From: JAEVLT01 sp044598425
GTDB lineage: Bacteria; Bacillota; Bacilli; Bacillales; Cytobacillaceae
Length of the DNA: 64,000 nt
Assembly: GCA_044598425.1 (NCBI GenBank)
Contig: CP172536.1
Span: 1,798,001-1,862,000, forward strand
Direction of reading: 5' to 3'
Positions 25,703 through 34,406 of the stretch are shown piece after piece. Under the pieces are notes generated by a model. That model was not told the DNA's origin. It saw only the letters and a program-made list of their open reading frames with translations, and made no database searches. Made by a program: the position numbers and the translations under genes. Each line of letters opens with the position of its first letter. The stretch's first letter is position 1.

Positions 25703-27343
25703 GTGAAAACTTTAAAACAGAATTCCAAAGTTAAAGAACATAAAATAGATGCCTTACACCTATTTGAAGACGAGTTAAATCGGTTTAGGGTCGAGCAGGA
25801 AGCTTTATTGGGTCTTAACGAAACAAAAAAACAGTGGTTTGACCCAGTTCCGAGGCAATTTTTTGCCAGAGATAAAGATTCAACTACGATTCTTTTTGGC
25901 GGATTGACAATGGCACAGGACTATTTGGTTGAAGGGGCACTTACAGGATTAGGGTATCGTGTCCAGCACATGGAGTGCCCGGATACGGAGTCATTGCGGT
26001 TTGGAAAGGAATTTGGCAATCGGGGACAATGCAACCCGACGTATTTTACCGTCGGTAATTTGATTAAATATCTTACCTATTTAAGGGATAAAGAAGGCAA
26101 AACGAAAGAAGAAATTGTTCGAAATTATCTTTTTATAACAAGCGGTTCCTGTGGTCCATGCCGATTTGGGACATATGTGACAGAGTATCGAAAGGCTCTG
26201 AGAGATGCAGGATTTGACGGCTTCCGTGTTCTTCTGTTTCAGCAGCAGAGCGGTTTAAAACAGGTAACCGGAGAGGAGTCCGCTTTAAAACTGGACAGTT
26301 CCTTTTTTCTTACATTTTTAAAAGCTGTTCTCGTCGGAGATATTTTAAATGCAGCCGGTTATCGCATTAGGCCTTATGAAGTTGTCGCAGGAACAACCAA
26401 TGAGGCTCTTGACCGCTGTAAACAATATTTATATGAAGCTTTTCAAAATCGAAAATCGCTTTTACGGGCATTATACCGGTGCCGCAAGAAGCTGCAGGCG
26501 GTGAAGATCGACCGTACCATTGTCAAACCAAAAGTAAGTATTATCGGAGAGTTTTGGGCGATGACAACAGAGGGAGACGGCAACTACCGGCTGCAGCAAT
26601 TTTTGGAGGAGGAAGGGGCCGAGGTAGAAGTACAGTCAGTGACAGCATGGATTTTATTTTTAATTTGGGAAGGGCGTCATGATACAGCCAAACGGATGAA
26701 ATTACGTCAAGCAGACTCCGGCCGCCATGGCCTGGAAGGAAAAAACCCTGAGCTTCGCATCCGGATGCTTCAATTAGCGGATCGTACTGTAAGAATAATG
26801 TTCCAAATGTATGCCAAAACAATCGGGCTTTCTGATTATCACTTGCCTGATATGGACGAGATTGCCAAGGTAGCACACAATCACTATGACAATCATATAC
26901 GAGGCGGGGAAGGGCATATGGAGGTTGGCAAGCTGATTCTTAATGTTATTAAACGGAAAGTGAACATGACGATTTCCGTTAAACCTTTTGGGTGCATGCC
27001 TTCATCCGGTGTTTCGGATGGCGTTCAATCATTGATAACCGAGATTTACCCGGAAGCTATCTTTTTGCCAATTGAAACAACAGGAGACGGAGCTATAAAT
27101 GTTTACAGCCGAATTCAAATGATGCTTTTTAAAGCAAAACAGGCTGCGCAAAAGGAGTTTGAGGAAGCTTTAACTAAAAAAGGGCTTACAGTTGAAAAAC
27201 TTCAATCCCTAAAGTCTTGCAACGCATTACAAAAAAGTCGCCACAATGTTGCATGTACAGCAGCAAATACAGTATATGGCATATCTGGTTTTCATAACCG
27301 ATTTTTATCTTTGAAAACTAAAGAGGAAATGGAAACGGGTTGA
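25703..27343 (+). CDS. 2-hydroxyacyl-CoA dehydratase-like partner protein
   Basis: 546 residues from GTG 25703; the GTG at 25691 is too close to the GAAGGAG site. The gene follows the activase by 17 bases. It is cysteine-rich in the pattern of HgdB-like subunits: MECPDTES, GQCNPTY, SGSCGPCRFGTYVTEY (about 148-163) and KPFGCMPSSGVSDGVQSL, the last also seen at the end of large activase fusions. In other bacteria these parts are often fused to the activase in one chain of about 1400-1500 residues, so this looks like a split form. It should carry its own iron-sulfur cluster. The reaction (dehydration, double-cubane-type reduction or other) cannot be decided. Confidence 0.82.
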   Translation: MKTLKQNSKVKEHKIDALHLFEDELNRFRVEQEALLGLNETKKQWFDPVPRQFFARDKDSTTILFGGLTMAQDYLVEGALTGLGYRVQHMECPDTESLRFGKEFGNRGQCNPTYFTVGNLIKYLTYLRDKEGKTKEEIVRNYLFITSGSCGPCRFGTYVTEYRKALRDAGFDGFRVLLFQQQSGLKQVTGEESALKLDSSFFLTFLKAVLVGDILNAAGYRIRPYEVVAGTTNEALDRCKQYLYEAFQNRKSLLRALYRCRKKLQAVKIDRTIVKPKVSIIGEFWAMTTEGDGNYRLQQFLEEEGAEVEVQSVTAWILFLIWEGRHDTAKRMKLRQADSGRHGLEGKNPELRIRMLQLADRTVRIMFQMYAKTIGLSDYHLPDMDEIAKVAHNHYDNHIRGGEGHMEVGKLILNVIKRKVNMTISVKPFGCMPSSGVSDGVQSLITEIYPEAIFLPIETTGDGAINVYSRIQMMLFKAKQAAQKEFEEALTKKGLTVEKLQSLKSCNALQKSRHNVACTAANTVYGISGFHNRFLSLKTKEEMETG

Positions 27344-27380
27344 AAGTTATTTAGCTTACGATTATGTTTGGTATACAAGT

Positions 27381-27427
27381 ACCATCGGGAAACCTTTAAA
27401 TTTGGGCTTCCTGATGGTTTTATTTAA
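27381..27427 (+). terminator. Terminator of the activase operon
   Basis: ACCATCGGGAA (27381-27391) pairs with TTCCTGATGGT (27408-27418) with one mismatch, then TTTATTT. Confidence 0.75.
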
Positions 27428-27461
27428 TTTTCAACATTAAAGAAAGGTTTGGAAATAATAG

Positions 27462-27614
27462 ATGGCACTCCTGAACAAATTCAGCCCCTTAGAATAATAT
27501 TCTGAGGAAATTGAAAAATGGTTTAAAAGTATGAGGGTTTATTTTAAACCACAAAATCATAATATTCCAGATCAATTTTCCACATTATTTCCTCACATAA
27601 TTTACACCAATTAG
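27462..27614 (+). pseudogene. Possible small broken gene (in-frame TAA)
   Basis: A frame starting ATG GCA CTC at 27462 meets TAA at codon 12 (27495) and then stays open for 38 codons to a TAG at 27612, reading SEEIEKWFKSMRVYFKPQN in its middle, which looks like coding sequence. AAAGG lies upstream. It may be a small gene with a nonsense mutation, or chance. I do not recognise it. Confidence 0.25.
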
Positions 27615-27616
27615 GT

Positions 27617-28714
27617 TTAAAATCTTTTCAGAAAATTTTTTAATACGAAGTTTATGTTCTCCAGCTTGCGTGTGTATAACGAGAGCCTTTCCTTAAATTT
27701 TTGTTTTTCTTCTTGATCCTCGAGAAATAACAGGAGACTTTTTTCCATGTTTAGCGGGTTGATTTCGATAGCCAAATTCTCTTCAAGCAAATAGTGCTGA
27801 TTCCTCTCTTCCTGGCCAGGGAGAGCATGAAGAAGACATAATGGAATCTCTTTACGGAGACATTCACTAACTGTAATCCCACCAGGCTTAGATAATACAG
27901 CATCCATCTGCTCATATAGCCGATTCATTTCTTTTCTAGAGGTTATGTAGGGGATTGGCTTTATATAAGAGCTTTGAAGCTGTGCGATTTTATAGAATAA
28001 TTTTCTATTTTTTCCACATAACACAAAATATTGTATTTTTCCTGAAAAACTGGTTGTGTCAAAAATGTTTTCAATTTGCCCGACTCCTAAATTACCACCG
28101 GAAACCAAGACATTAAAAGGAGAAAACTGCCTTTCATTTTTCTGTATTTTTCTTGTAATCTCCGAGTGTACAGGGATCCCGGTAACAGCAATTTTTTCGG
28201 AAGATACATGACGGAGTTCCAAGAAATTCTTCATTTTGTCACTTGCCACTAGGTGTAAATCAATATGACTGATTCCCCAAACTGTATTAATAAAATAGTC
28301 GGTATAAGCATTTATCACAGGAATCGACAAGCCTCCATTCTTTTTTAAAATGTTCAATAGGTAGGAGGGCAGGCAATGAGTACAAATAATGATATCCGGG
28401 TTTTCGTACGTGATTAACTTTTTCATACTCTTTAAAAAAATTCGTTCATAGAAAAAATATCGTTTATCTGCTACATTAAGACGACATGCATTGTGCCGAT
28501 ATAACCAGCTGTAAAAAGAGGGGGTCATTTTGATTGCTTTTAAATACAAATAGGAAGTAATTTGTTCAGCTAAGCGGGAAGTATAATGAAAAATATCCAC
28601 TTTTTTTATCTCAAGAGAATCGTCTATTTCATTTAGATAGGTTCTGATCGTATCTGCTACCTGATGATGACCTGTTGGTATTTGTAAGAAAGGAAGTATA
28701 AGAATTTTCTTCAT
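27617..28714 (-). CDS. MGDG synthase/UgtP-like glycosyltransferase
   Basis: 365 residues, GT28-type fold. The opening KKILILPFLQIPTGHHQVAD is the N-terminal signature of monogalactosyldiacylglycerol synthase and processive diacylglycerol glucosyltransferases, and the C-terminal domain has VSGGNLGVGQIE and SKPGGITVSE, the UDP-sugar-binding motif. It probably transfers sugar to diacylglycerol at the inner face of the membrane, though UgtP is usually somewhat longer (about 380), so another lipid acceptor is possible. Start ATG 28714 with AAAGGTTTGG. It stands alone at the edge of a gene-poor stretch. Confidence 0.82.
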   Translation of the reverse strand: MKKILILPFLQIPTGHHQVADTIRTYLNEIDDSLEIKKVDIFHYTSRLAEQITSYLYLKAIKMTPSFYSWLYRHNACRLNVADKRYFFYERIFLKSMKKLITYENPDIIICTHCLPSYLLNILKKNGGLSIPVINAYTDYFINTVWGISHIDLHLVASDKMKNFLELRHVSSEKIAVTGIPVHSEITRKIQKNERQFSPFNVLVSGGNLGVGQIENIFDTTSFSGKIQYFVLCGKNRKLFYKIAQLQSSYIKPIPYITSRKEMNRLYEQMDAVLSKPGGITVSECLRKEIPLCLLHALPGQEERNQHYLLEENLAIEINPLNMEKSLLLFLEDQEEKQKFKERLSLYTRKLENINFVLKNFLKRF

Positions 28715-29167
28715 GTGACCAAACCTTTTTCTTTTTTATAAAAATGTCATCTTTTTTGGAAACATTTATCATTTCTTTTTTTCTTAGATCTAATTATAAC
28801 TGCCGCTGTATGAAGGGAAGGAAACGAATTATAATATTCTCATTCTGCGCACCAATTATTCAAGTATTGTTAAAACAGCTATTGAACCGATAAAAACGTT
28901 ACCTTTTTCTTTCAGTTCTAGACTCTAAACTTTTCCACTTATATTTCTTTAACATGAACAAACAATACAATTCGTAAGTGATCTTATTGCTCTAACAGGT
29001 GATTTTCTCGATCTTAATCTTTTCACCTTGCCATCAAGTAACTGGCAAGTTTTTTTATCTTTCACTCGGTATAAATATTGCCAGTATATTTAGGTCCCTA
29101 AAAGTGAAAATTAGAATTCGGAAGGTGAACTTTTGCTTTCTAAATACTTGGAAGGGAGTGCTAAAGC
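28715..29167. other. 453-base gene-free region with an orphan terminator
   Basis: The left part holds the promoter of the leftward glycosyltransferase gene. A good rightward terminator at 29027-29057 has no coding gene before it on that strand, see findings. No frame with a ribosome site is visible. Confidence 0.5.
29027..29057 (+). terminator. Orphan rho-independent terminator
   Basis: CTTGCCA (29027-29033) pairs with TGGCAAG (29043-29049), followed by eight T. No upstream gene on this strand, so it may end a small RNA. Confidence 0.7.
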
Positions 29168-29458
29168 TTGAATAACTGGTTAAATGCGCTTTTTAATACA
29201 GGGAGAAGACAACCTCTTTTTAATATTTTTGGCAAAAGAAGAAACAATAGCGGAATGGTTTGGGGTTCCTTAATTGGGCTGGGATTAAGTGCAGCTGCCT
29301 TTGGATTAACAAGAAACCGAAATAGAATTAGTTTTCGCCCTTTTCAAGGCTTAATGAATAATCCCCAGATGGGAATGGTTAAAAACCAGAATATGGCTGG
29401 TTTAACAGAGTTTGCGAAGGAAATGGTACCAAATAAGAATCCATTTAACAACAAATAG
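29168..29458 (+). CDS. Small basic protein, paralogue of the 59.7 kb gene
   Basis: 96 residues, start TTG 29168 (read as Met) after GGAAGGGAGTGC. It has a basic Asn/Arg-rich head (GRRQPLFNIFGKRRNNSG), one hydrophobic segment (VWGSLIGLGLSAAAFGL, about 36-52), and a C-terminal LTEFAKEMVPNKNPF. The gene at 59703-59999 has the same layout (FFNMFSRKRSNRG, ASLIGLGISAVMF, LAEFSEELM), so they are paralogues. It resembles small DUF3918-like membrane proteins of spore formers, but I cannot assign the family. The function is unknown. Confidence 0.75.
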   Translation: MNNWLNALFNTGRRQPLFNIFGKRRNNSGMVWGSLIGLGLSAAAFGLTRNRNRISFRPFQGLMNNPQMGMVKNQNMAGLTEFAKEMVPNKNPFNNK

Positions 29459-29463
29459 ATATT

Positions 29464-29494
29464 AAAAATGCCCGTCTTGTTACGGGCATTTTTA
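29464..29494 (+). terminator. Terminator of the small basic protein gene
   Basis: AAAATGCCCGT and ACGGGCATTTTT, 11 bp perfect stem with T tail. Confidence 0.88.
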
Positions 29495-29889
29495 ATTAAA
29501 GGATTTCCAATTTAAGATAAAGAAATTACCCAGTTTATTTAATGATGTCTAAAGATAAGCTGATCAAGTTATACAAAAAAAACGATTTAGTAAGTTAGGG
29601 TTAAAATTGGTTCAATATTTTCGCAGAAAACTTGAGACAAGGGTTCACGAAATTGCATACACATACAAAAAATGAGCCGGCATTTGTTACAGCAAAAGCC
29701 GGCTCATTAAAGAATGGCAAGGTGAAAGTGTGTACTATGGATGCAAAAGAATACTTAAAATAACCGTCTTATATGTACTTCCAACATACACACTTTGAGT
29801 GTTTAAAATATAAAATTTTAAGATGCACCATTAATTTGTCTAATACATATGGATAATTGTGGCTTTAGTTAATGAGGAGGAGGCTTTAT
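29495..29889. other. Gene-poor region with a possible decayed small gene and a hairpin
   Basis: Between about 29541 and 29673 two overlapping frames, MMSKDKLIKLYKKNDLVS then LGLKLVQYFRRKLETRV and on, look like one short protein broken by a frameshift near 29597. A strong hairpin, AATGAGCCGGC (29671-29681) with GCCGGCTCATT (29698-29708), follows directly, as expected of a terminator. The rest, to 29889, is the leader of the PepSY remnant. I give no function. Confidence 0.3.
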
Positions 29890-30147
29890 ATGTATGAAAA
29901 TTTCTATTATAACATATAACAACCATGTCCCTATGATTAGACAGAGAATTTCTCTACAGCAAGCAAAAGAAATTGCTCTCTAAAAAATGTGCATGGGCAA
30001 GTTTTGCATGTAGACATGGATTTAGAACATGGGGTTTTAGTTTATGAAATTTTTATTTTGACACCACAACACAGAATATTTGAGGTGGAGATCCTCGCAA
30101 AAAACGGAAGAATTATAAAAATTGAAGAAGAAAATGATTTTGATTAA
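29890..30147 (+). pseudogene. PepSY-domain protein pseudogene (two frameshifts)
   Basis: AGGAGGAGG precedes ATG 29890, but the frame stops after nine codons. In the next frame the text continues with RISLQQAKEIAL, shifts again at a run of six A near 29985, and then reads HGQVLHVDMDLEHGVLVYEI and FEVEILAKNGRIIKIEEEND to a TAA at 30145. Joined, this is a complete PepSY domain of about 85 residues (the family inhibits peptidases or sits in the envelope). Both breaks could be sequencing errors, but two in 250 bases more likely reflect decay. A perfect terminator follows. Confidence 0.8.
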
Positions 30148-30176
30148 TTCCATTCATTACTGAACTTACAAATGAT

Positions 30177-30214
30177 AAAACGAGCTTGGAAAACTTTCTC
30201 CAAGCTCGTTTTTA
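30177..30214 (+). terminator. Terminator after the PepSY pseudogene
   Basis: AAAACGAGCTTGGA (30177-30190) and its perfect complement at 30199-30212, then T. Confidence 0.85.
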
Positions 30215-30274
30215 GGGCAAATACATATTCGTAAAAATGTGTCTGTTTACAGAATTTTTTACTGAATGAAAAAT

Positions 30275-31150
30275 TTAAATACTGTTGCACACATCAGATT
30301 CAATTTTAATCAATTCTTTGTAAGCATGAGCTTCTTGGTATAGGAGTTCCCAATGTTCAAATAAACTCTTTGCCCGATGATAGTCATCAAATTCAACATT
30401 TTCATCTCTTTGTAGCTTCTCTTTTAATTCACGATAAAATTCTTCCCAAGTCTCCAAACTTTTTAGATCAAAGAGTTTTGAAAACTTTGGTCTCATACTT
30501 TCCCAGTGATAATAAATGTTATTACACCATTCCAACAAATCTTTCCGGTATTGTTTTTGATCTTCTATGTCCATACATTTTTCAGATTCAACTTCCATCT
30601 CTTCTTGATAAGTATGTGTTTCCCGGTATAGATGGTCCCAGCCTTCATATAGCTTTATAGCGGCGTCATAGGCATCGAAGTCCATATTTACATCTGTCTG
30701 TAGTTTTTCTTTAAATTCATAGTATGTTTCTTCCCAATCCGCTAAACTTCGTAGGTCAAAATTTTTTAAAAACGTTGGTCTCATACTTTCCCAGTGGCAA
30801 TAAAGGTTGTTACACCAATTTAAAAGCTCTTCCCGATATTTTTGCTGTTCTCCAATTCCTCTGGAATTTTCAGATTCAACATCCATTTCCACTTGAAAAT
30901 CCTGAGCTTCTCTGTATAATTGATTCCAATCTTCGTATAGTCTTTTTGCTTTTCTGTAATCATTGAATTTGACATCGTCGGCATTCTGTAATTTTTCTTT
31001 AAAACTGCGGTATGATTCTTCCCAATCCTCTAAAATGGTTGGATCAGAGAGCTTTAAAAATATTGGTTTCATACTTTCCCATTGAAAATAAAGATGATCA
31101 CACCATTCCAATAATTCTTCCCGATATTGAACTTGTTGTTCTACTTCCAC
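30275..31150 (-). CDS. Protein of three tandem 96-residue repeats, unknown function
   Basis: 291 residues from GTG 31150 with GAGGAGG seven bases upstream. The whole protein is three copies of one unit with an exact 96-residue period and no indels: Tyr9/105/201, Trp-Cys at 16-17/112-113/208-209, WESM at 24/120/216. Each unit reads YREELLEWC, WESMRP, DWEE-Y-EFKEKLQ, then LYE-W--LYREA and an ESE end. It is acidic, helical, soluble, without signal or membrane span, and each unit has one conserved Trp-Cys. I know no family for it. Its surroundings are gene-poor and contain a pseudogene. Tandem duplication of a single ancestral gene is the simplest origin. Confidence 0.85.
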   Translation of the reverse strand: MEVEQQVQYREELLEWCDHLYFQWESMKPIFLKLSDPTILEDWEESYRSFKEKLQNADDVKFNDYRKAKRLYEDWNQLYREAQDFQVEMDVESENSRGIGEQQKYREELLNWCNNLYCHWESMRPTFLKNFDLRSLADWEETYYEFKEKLQTDVNMDFDAYDAAIKLYEGWDHLYRETHTYQEEMEVESEKCMDIEDQKQYRKDLLEWCNNIYYHWESMRPKFSKLFDLKSLETWEEFYRELKEKLQRDENVEFDDYHRAKSLFEHWELLYQEAHAYKELIKIESDVCNSI

Positions 31151-31585
31151 GCAAATTCCTCCTCAGATATCTTTTCTTTTTGCCTTCCTGTTGGCCACAA
31201 TTCCATGCTATGTTCAATGATTGTCCCAAGATTAGACATTCACCCAAAAGTTTCCATTAAAAAAAGTGCTAAAACACGACAAAAAATAGGAATATTCCCA
31301 ATCGGATTCATGACCGCAAAAAACGAAAAAATCAATTAATTAGAAAAAGACTGATCAAAGAATTACTTCCATTCATGTTTAAAAACCGTATTTTCATTGT
31401 TTGTTTCAGATGGGGGAAAAGGGTGTATTTGATCATTCAATTAGAGGCACCTCGATCGTGAAATCGTAAGCCACTCAATTTCCAGCTAGAACACGTCTTG
31501 ATTTAAAGTGAGAGGGATGTTGTATCATTACATTTCCATCTATTTATGAAATATTTAAATTAACAAAATAAGGGGGGGATATTTT

Positions 31586-31744
31586 TTGAAATTTAAGTCC
31601 AAGGCATTTTTATTTAGTTTACATAACATATATTCTAGGAACCAATGGAGGGTAGAGCGAAAACTGTCTCATTATCTAAGTATACTTGAGATAGTGAGAC
31701 AAAAACAAATTTTTTCCCAATTGCTAAAAATAATTGTCCCGTAA
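31586..31744 (+). CDS. Possible 52-aa peptide
   Basis: TTG 31586 is preceded by AAGGGGGGGAT, a fair ribosome site. The product is basic (KFKSKAFLFSLHNIYSRNQW, then VERKLSHYLSILEIVRQK). The long palindrome at 31665-31701 lies inside it. No family is recognised and it may be the decayed end of a mobile element rather than a gene. Confidence 0.25.
   Translation: MKFKSKAFLFSLHNIYSRNQWRVERKLSHYLSILEIVRQKQIFSQLLKIIVP
31665..31701. repeat. Long near-perfect palindrome
   Basis: 18-19 base arms with no loop: TGTCTCATTATCTAAGTA followed by TACTTGAGATAGTGAGACA. One bulged base and one G-T pair only. It is not followed by a T run on either strand within a few bases, so it is not a classic terminator. 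Confidence 0.6.
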
Positions 31745-31911
31745 CATCAGAATGAGTCAATGTGTATTTTCTGCCTTCTACAGGGCGAAAAGCAGTATAG
31801 CAGGAGCTTGCAACTCAACGGTTAACTTTTGAGGGAACAAAAATACTCATCCGATCCTCCCTCCCATCAAGCAATCAACTCGCTACAATTATACTATGAT
31901 GCATAATCAGG

Positions 31912-31951
31912 AAAAATAAAAAAGCTGATGCAAAAATCTATGCATCAGCTT
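31912..31951 (-). terminator. Terminator of parEC
   Basis: AAGCTGATGCA (31922-31932) and TGCATCAGCTT (31941-31951); on the minus strand followed by TTTTTATTTTT. Confidence 0.88.
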
Positions 31952-31961
31952 GATACTGCTT

Positions 31962-34406
31962 CTAATCAATTGGCGCTTCTTCAGCTTCCATTTCTAGTTT
32001 CCATAACTTTATGGCTTTTCCGCTTTCCGTTTCATCAAGGATAAAAGAACCATTTGAATAACGGTCACTATTTTTTAAATCTTTTACTAGGAGATTTTCA
32101 ATCTTCCCTTTTTCTGTTTGAAGGAAAATTTCATCGGATTCAGCGGAAACTACAAAGCCAATCACTCGATGCGGATTTGCTTTGAGTTCTCTTAAAATGA
32201 CAACACCGCGCTTTGCCCGGGAAGCTTTTTCAAATTCTTTTAATTTCATTTTTTTAACAGCCCCACGCTGGGTAGCAACTACGATTGACTGTTGGTTGTT
32301 AGCATCAATTATTTTCGCGCCAATGACGAAATCGCCATCTTTCAGGTTTATTCCTTTTACGCCTGCTGCCCTTGCTCCGACAAGACTGATTTCTTCCTCA
32401 CCGAACCATAAAGCATAACCAAAATGAGTGATCATAAATAAATCGTTCATACCGTTCGTAAGGTGAACGTCAATGACTCGATCGTCGTCTTTTAGATTTA
32501 TACCGACTAGAGGCTTTGAATAACGTTGTGCTTTGTACTGTTTTAATTCTGTTTTTTTGACCATGCCGTTTCGCGTAACAAATACTAGATAGGCCTCAGT
32601 ATCAAAATCTTTAACAGCGATTGCCTGAATAATCTGTTCATCGCGATCGATAGGGATAATGTTTGCAATATGCTGACCTAGATCTTTCCAGCGAATATCT
32701 GGGAGTTCATGAACGGGACAGTATAAATAGTTTCCTTGGTTTGTAAACAATAACAATACATCTTTCGTATTCAATTCCAGCTGCGCCAGCAGGCGATCGG
32801 TATCTTTCATGGCAAAATCCTGACCGTTGGAGGCTGCATAGGATCGCAGGCTTGTCCGTTTTACATATCCTTCCTTCGTGACGGTTACGATGACATCTTC
32901 ACTTGGAACCATGACTTCAAGATTGATTTTTAACTCTTCAATCTCCGCTTCAATTTTAGAACGACGGGTGTCCTCAAAGCGCTTTTTCACATCTTTTAAT
33001 TCTTTTTTGATGACAGCGATCAGTTTTTTTTCACTTTCTAGAATAGCTGTCAGTTCATTAATTTTTTTTGCAAGTTCTTCTGCTTCAGAACGTAAGGCCG
33101 TTATATCTGTATTGGTTAAACGATACAACTGTAATGATACAATGGCTTCAGACTGCTGTTCTGTAAAGCTATATTTAGCCATTAAATTGTCTTTTGCGTC
33201 ACGTTTATCTTTAGAAGCACGGATCGTTGCAATGACTTCATCAAGAATCGACAGAGCTTTCATTAAGCCTTCAACAATGTGCTGGCGCTCCTTTGCCTTG
33301 TTCAGCTCAAATTGCGACCTTCGTGTAACTACTTCTTTTTGATGCTGAATGTAAGCATCAAGCAGCTCTCGTAGCCCCATTAATTTCGGACGCTTATTAT
33401 GAATTGCCACCATATTAAAATTATAAGGAACTTGCAGATCGGTATTTTTATACAAGAAAGCAAGAACGCCATCTGTGTCCGCCTCTTTTTTTAATTCAAT
33501 CACAATGCGGAGTCCTGTGCGGTCTGTTTCATCGCGAATTTCAGAAATGCCTTCTACTTTGCGGTCAAGACGTAATTCATCAATTTTTTTGACTAGGTTT
33601 GCTTTATTGACTTCAAACGGGATTTCCGTCACAACGATTTGCTGTCTTCCGCCGCGAAGATCTTCAATTTCTGCCTTTCCGCGAATAATGATTTTCCCTT
33701 TGCCTGTTTCGTATGCTTTTTTAATTCCATCAATCCCTTGGATGATCCCACCCGTTGGGAAATCCGGCCCTTTTACGACGGTCATCAGCTCATCGATGCT
33801 GGCATCAGGACGATCCATTTTCATGATGACGCCATCGATTACCTCGCCAAGGTGATGCGGCGGGATTTCGGTTGCATATCCCGCAGAAATACCGGTAGAA
33901 CCATTCACGAGCAAATTCGGAAACATCGCCGGTAAAACGGTCGGTTCTTTTGCTGTATCATCGAAGTTTGGAATAAATTCTACTGTCTGTTTTTCAATAT
34001 CACGCAAAAGTTCAGCAGCGATCGCTGAAAGTCTTGCCTCGGTATAACGCATGGCTGCCGGCGGGTCACCGTCGACACTGCCGTTATTGCCGTGCATTTC
34101 GACTAAAACATTGCGAACCTTCCACTCCTGGCTCATCCTTACCATTGCTTCATAAACAGAAGAATCTCCATGCGGATGATAGTTGCCGATGACGTTACCA
34201 ACCGTTTTCGCAGATTTTCTAAACCCTTTATCATGTGTATTCCCTTCCACATGCATAGCATAAAGAATTCTTCGCTGTACAGGTTTTAAGCCGTCACGCG
34301 CATCGGGCAAGGCGCGTTCCTGAATAATGTATTTACTGTATCTGCCAAAGCGGTCACCTAAAACATCTTCAAGGGGCAGATCACGGAATTTTTCTATGGT
34401 GCTCAT
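31962..34406 (-). CDS. parC: DNA topoisomerase IV subunit A
   Basis: 814 residues, type IIA topoisomerase cutting subunit that decatenates daughter chromosomes. The catalytic Tyr121 is in AAMRYTEARLS. The quinolone-resistance region reads HPHGDSSVYEAM (Asp81, Ser82, Ser83, Glu86), the wild-type-looking serine form. The C-terminal beta-propeller repeats follow. ParC rather than GyrA is inferred from linkage to parE; the start overlaps the parE stop (TAATG). The order parE-parC next to plsY is as in B. subtilis. Confidence 0.96.
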   Translation of the reverse strand: MSTIEKFRDLPLEDVLGDRFGRYSKYIIQERALPDARDGLKPVQRRILYAMHVEGNTHDKGFRKSAKTVGNVIGNYHPHGDSSVYEAMVRMSQEWKVRNVLVEMHGNNGSVDGDPPAAMRYTEARLSAIAAELLRDIEKQTVEFIPNFDDTAKEPTVLPAMFPNLLVNGSTGISAGYATEIPPHHLGEVIDGVIMKMDRPDASIDELMTVVKGPDFPTGGIIQGIDGIKKAYETGKGKIIIRGKAEIEDLRGGRQQIVVTEIPFEVNKANLVKKIDELRLDRKVEGISEIRDETDRTGLRIVIELKKEADTDGVLAFLYKNTDLQVPYNFNMVAIHNKRPKLMGLRELLDAYIQHQKEVVTRRSQFELNKAKERQHIVEGLMKALSILDEVIATIRASKDKRDAKDNLMAKYSFTEQQSEAIVSLQLYRLTNTDITALRSEAEELAKKINELTAILESEKKLIAVIKKELKDVKKRFEDTRRSKIEAEIEELKINLEVMVPSEDVIVTVTKEGYVKRTSLRSYAASNGQDFAMKDTDRLLAQLELNTKDVLLLFTNQGNYLYCPVHELPDIRWKDLGQHIANIIPIDRDEQIIQAIAVKDFDTEAYLVFVTRNGMVKKTELKQYKAQRYSKPLVGINLKDDDRVIDVHLTNGMNDLFMITHFGYALWFGEEEISLVGARAAGVKGINLKDGDFVIGAKIIDANNQQSIVVATQRGAVKKMKLKEFEKASRAKRGVVILRELKANPHRVIGFVVSAESDEIFLQTEKGKIENLLVKDLKNSDRYSNGSFILDETESGKAIKLWKLEMEAEEAPID

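Larger units (their letters stand above)
31151..31961. other. 811-base region without a confirmed gene
   Basis: Contains the promoter of the repeat protein gene, a weakly supported 52-codon frame (31586-31744), a long palindrome (31665-31701) and the parC terminator (31912-31951). From 31180 to 31580 I see nothing beyond AT-rich sequence. Confidence 0.5.

Noticed and set aside
30370..31260. Rightward frames of 80-96 codons repeating across the triplicated gene
   Set aside because: They are antisense shadows that repeat only because the real gene has a 288-base period.
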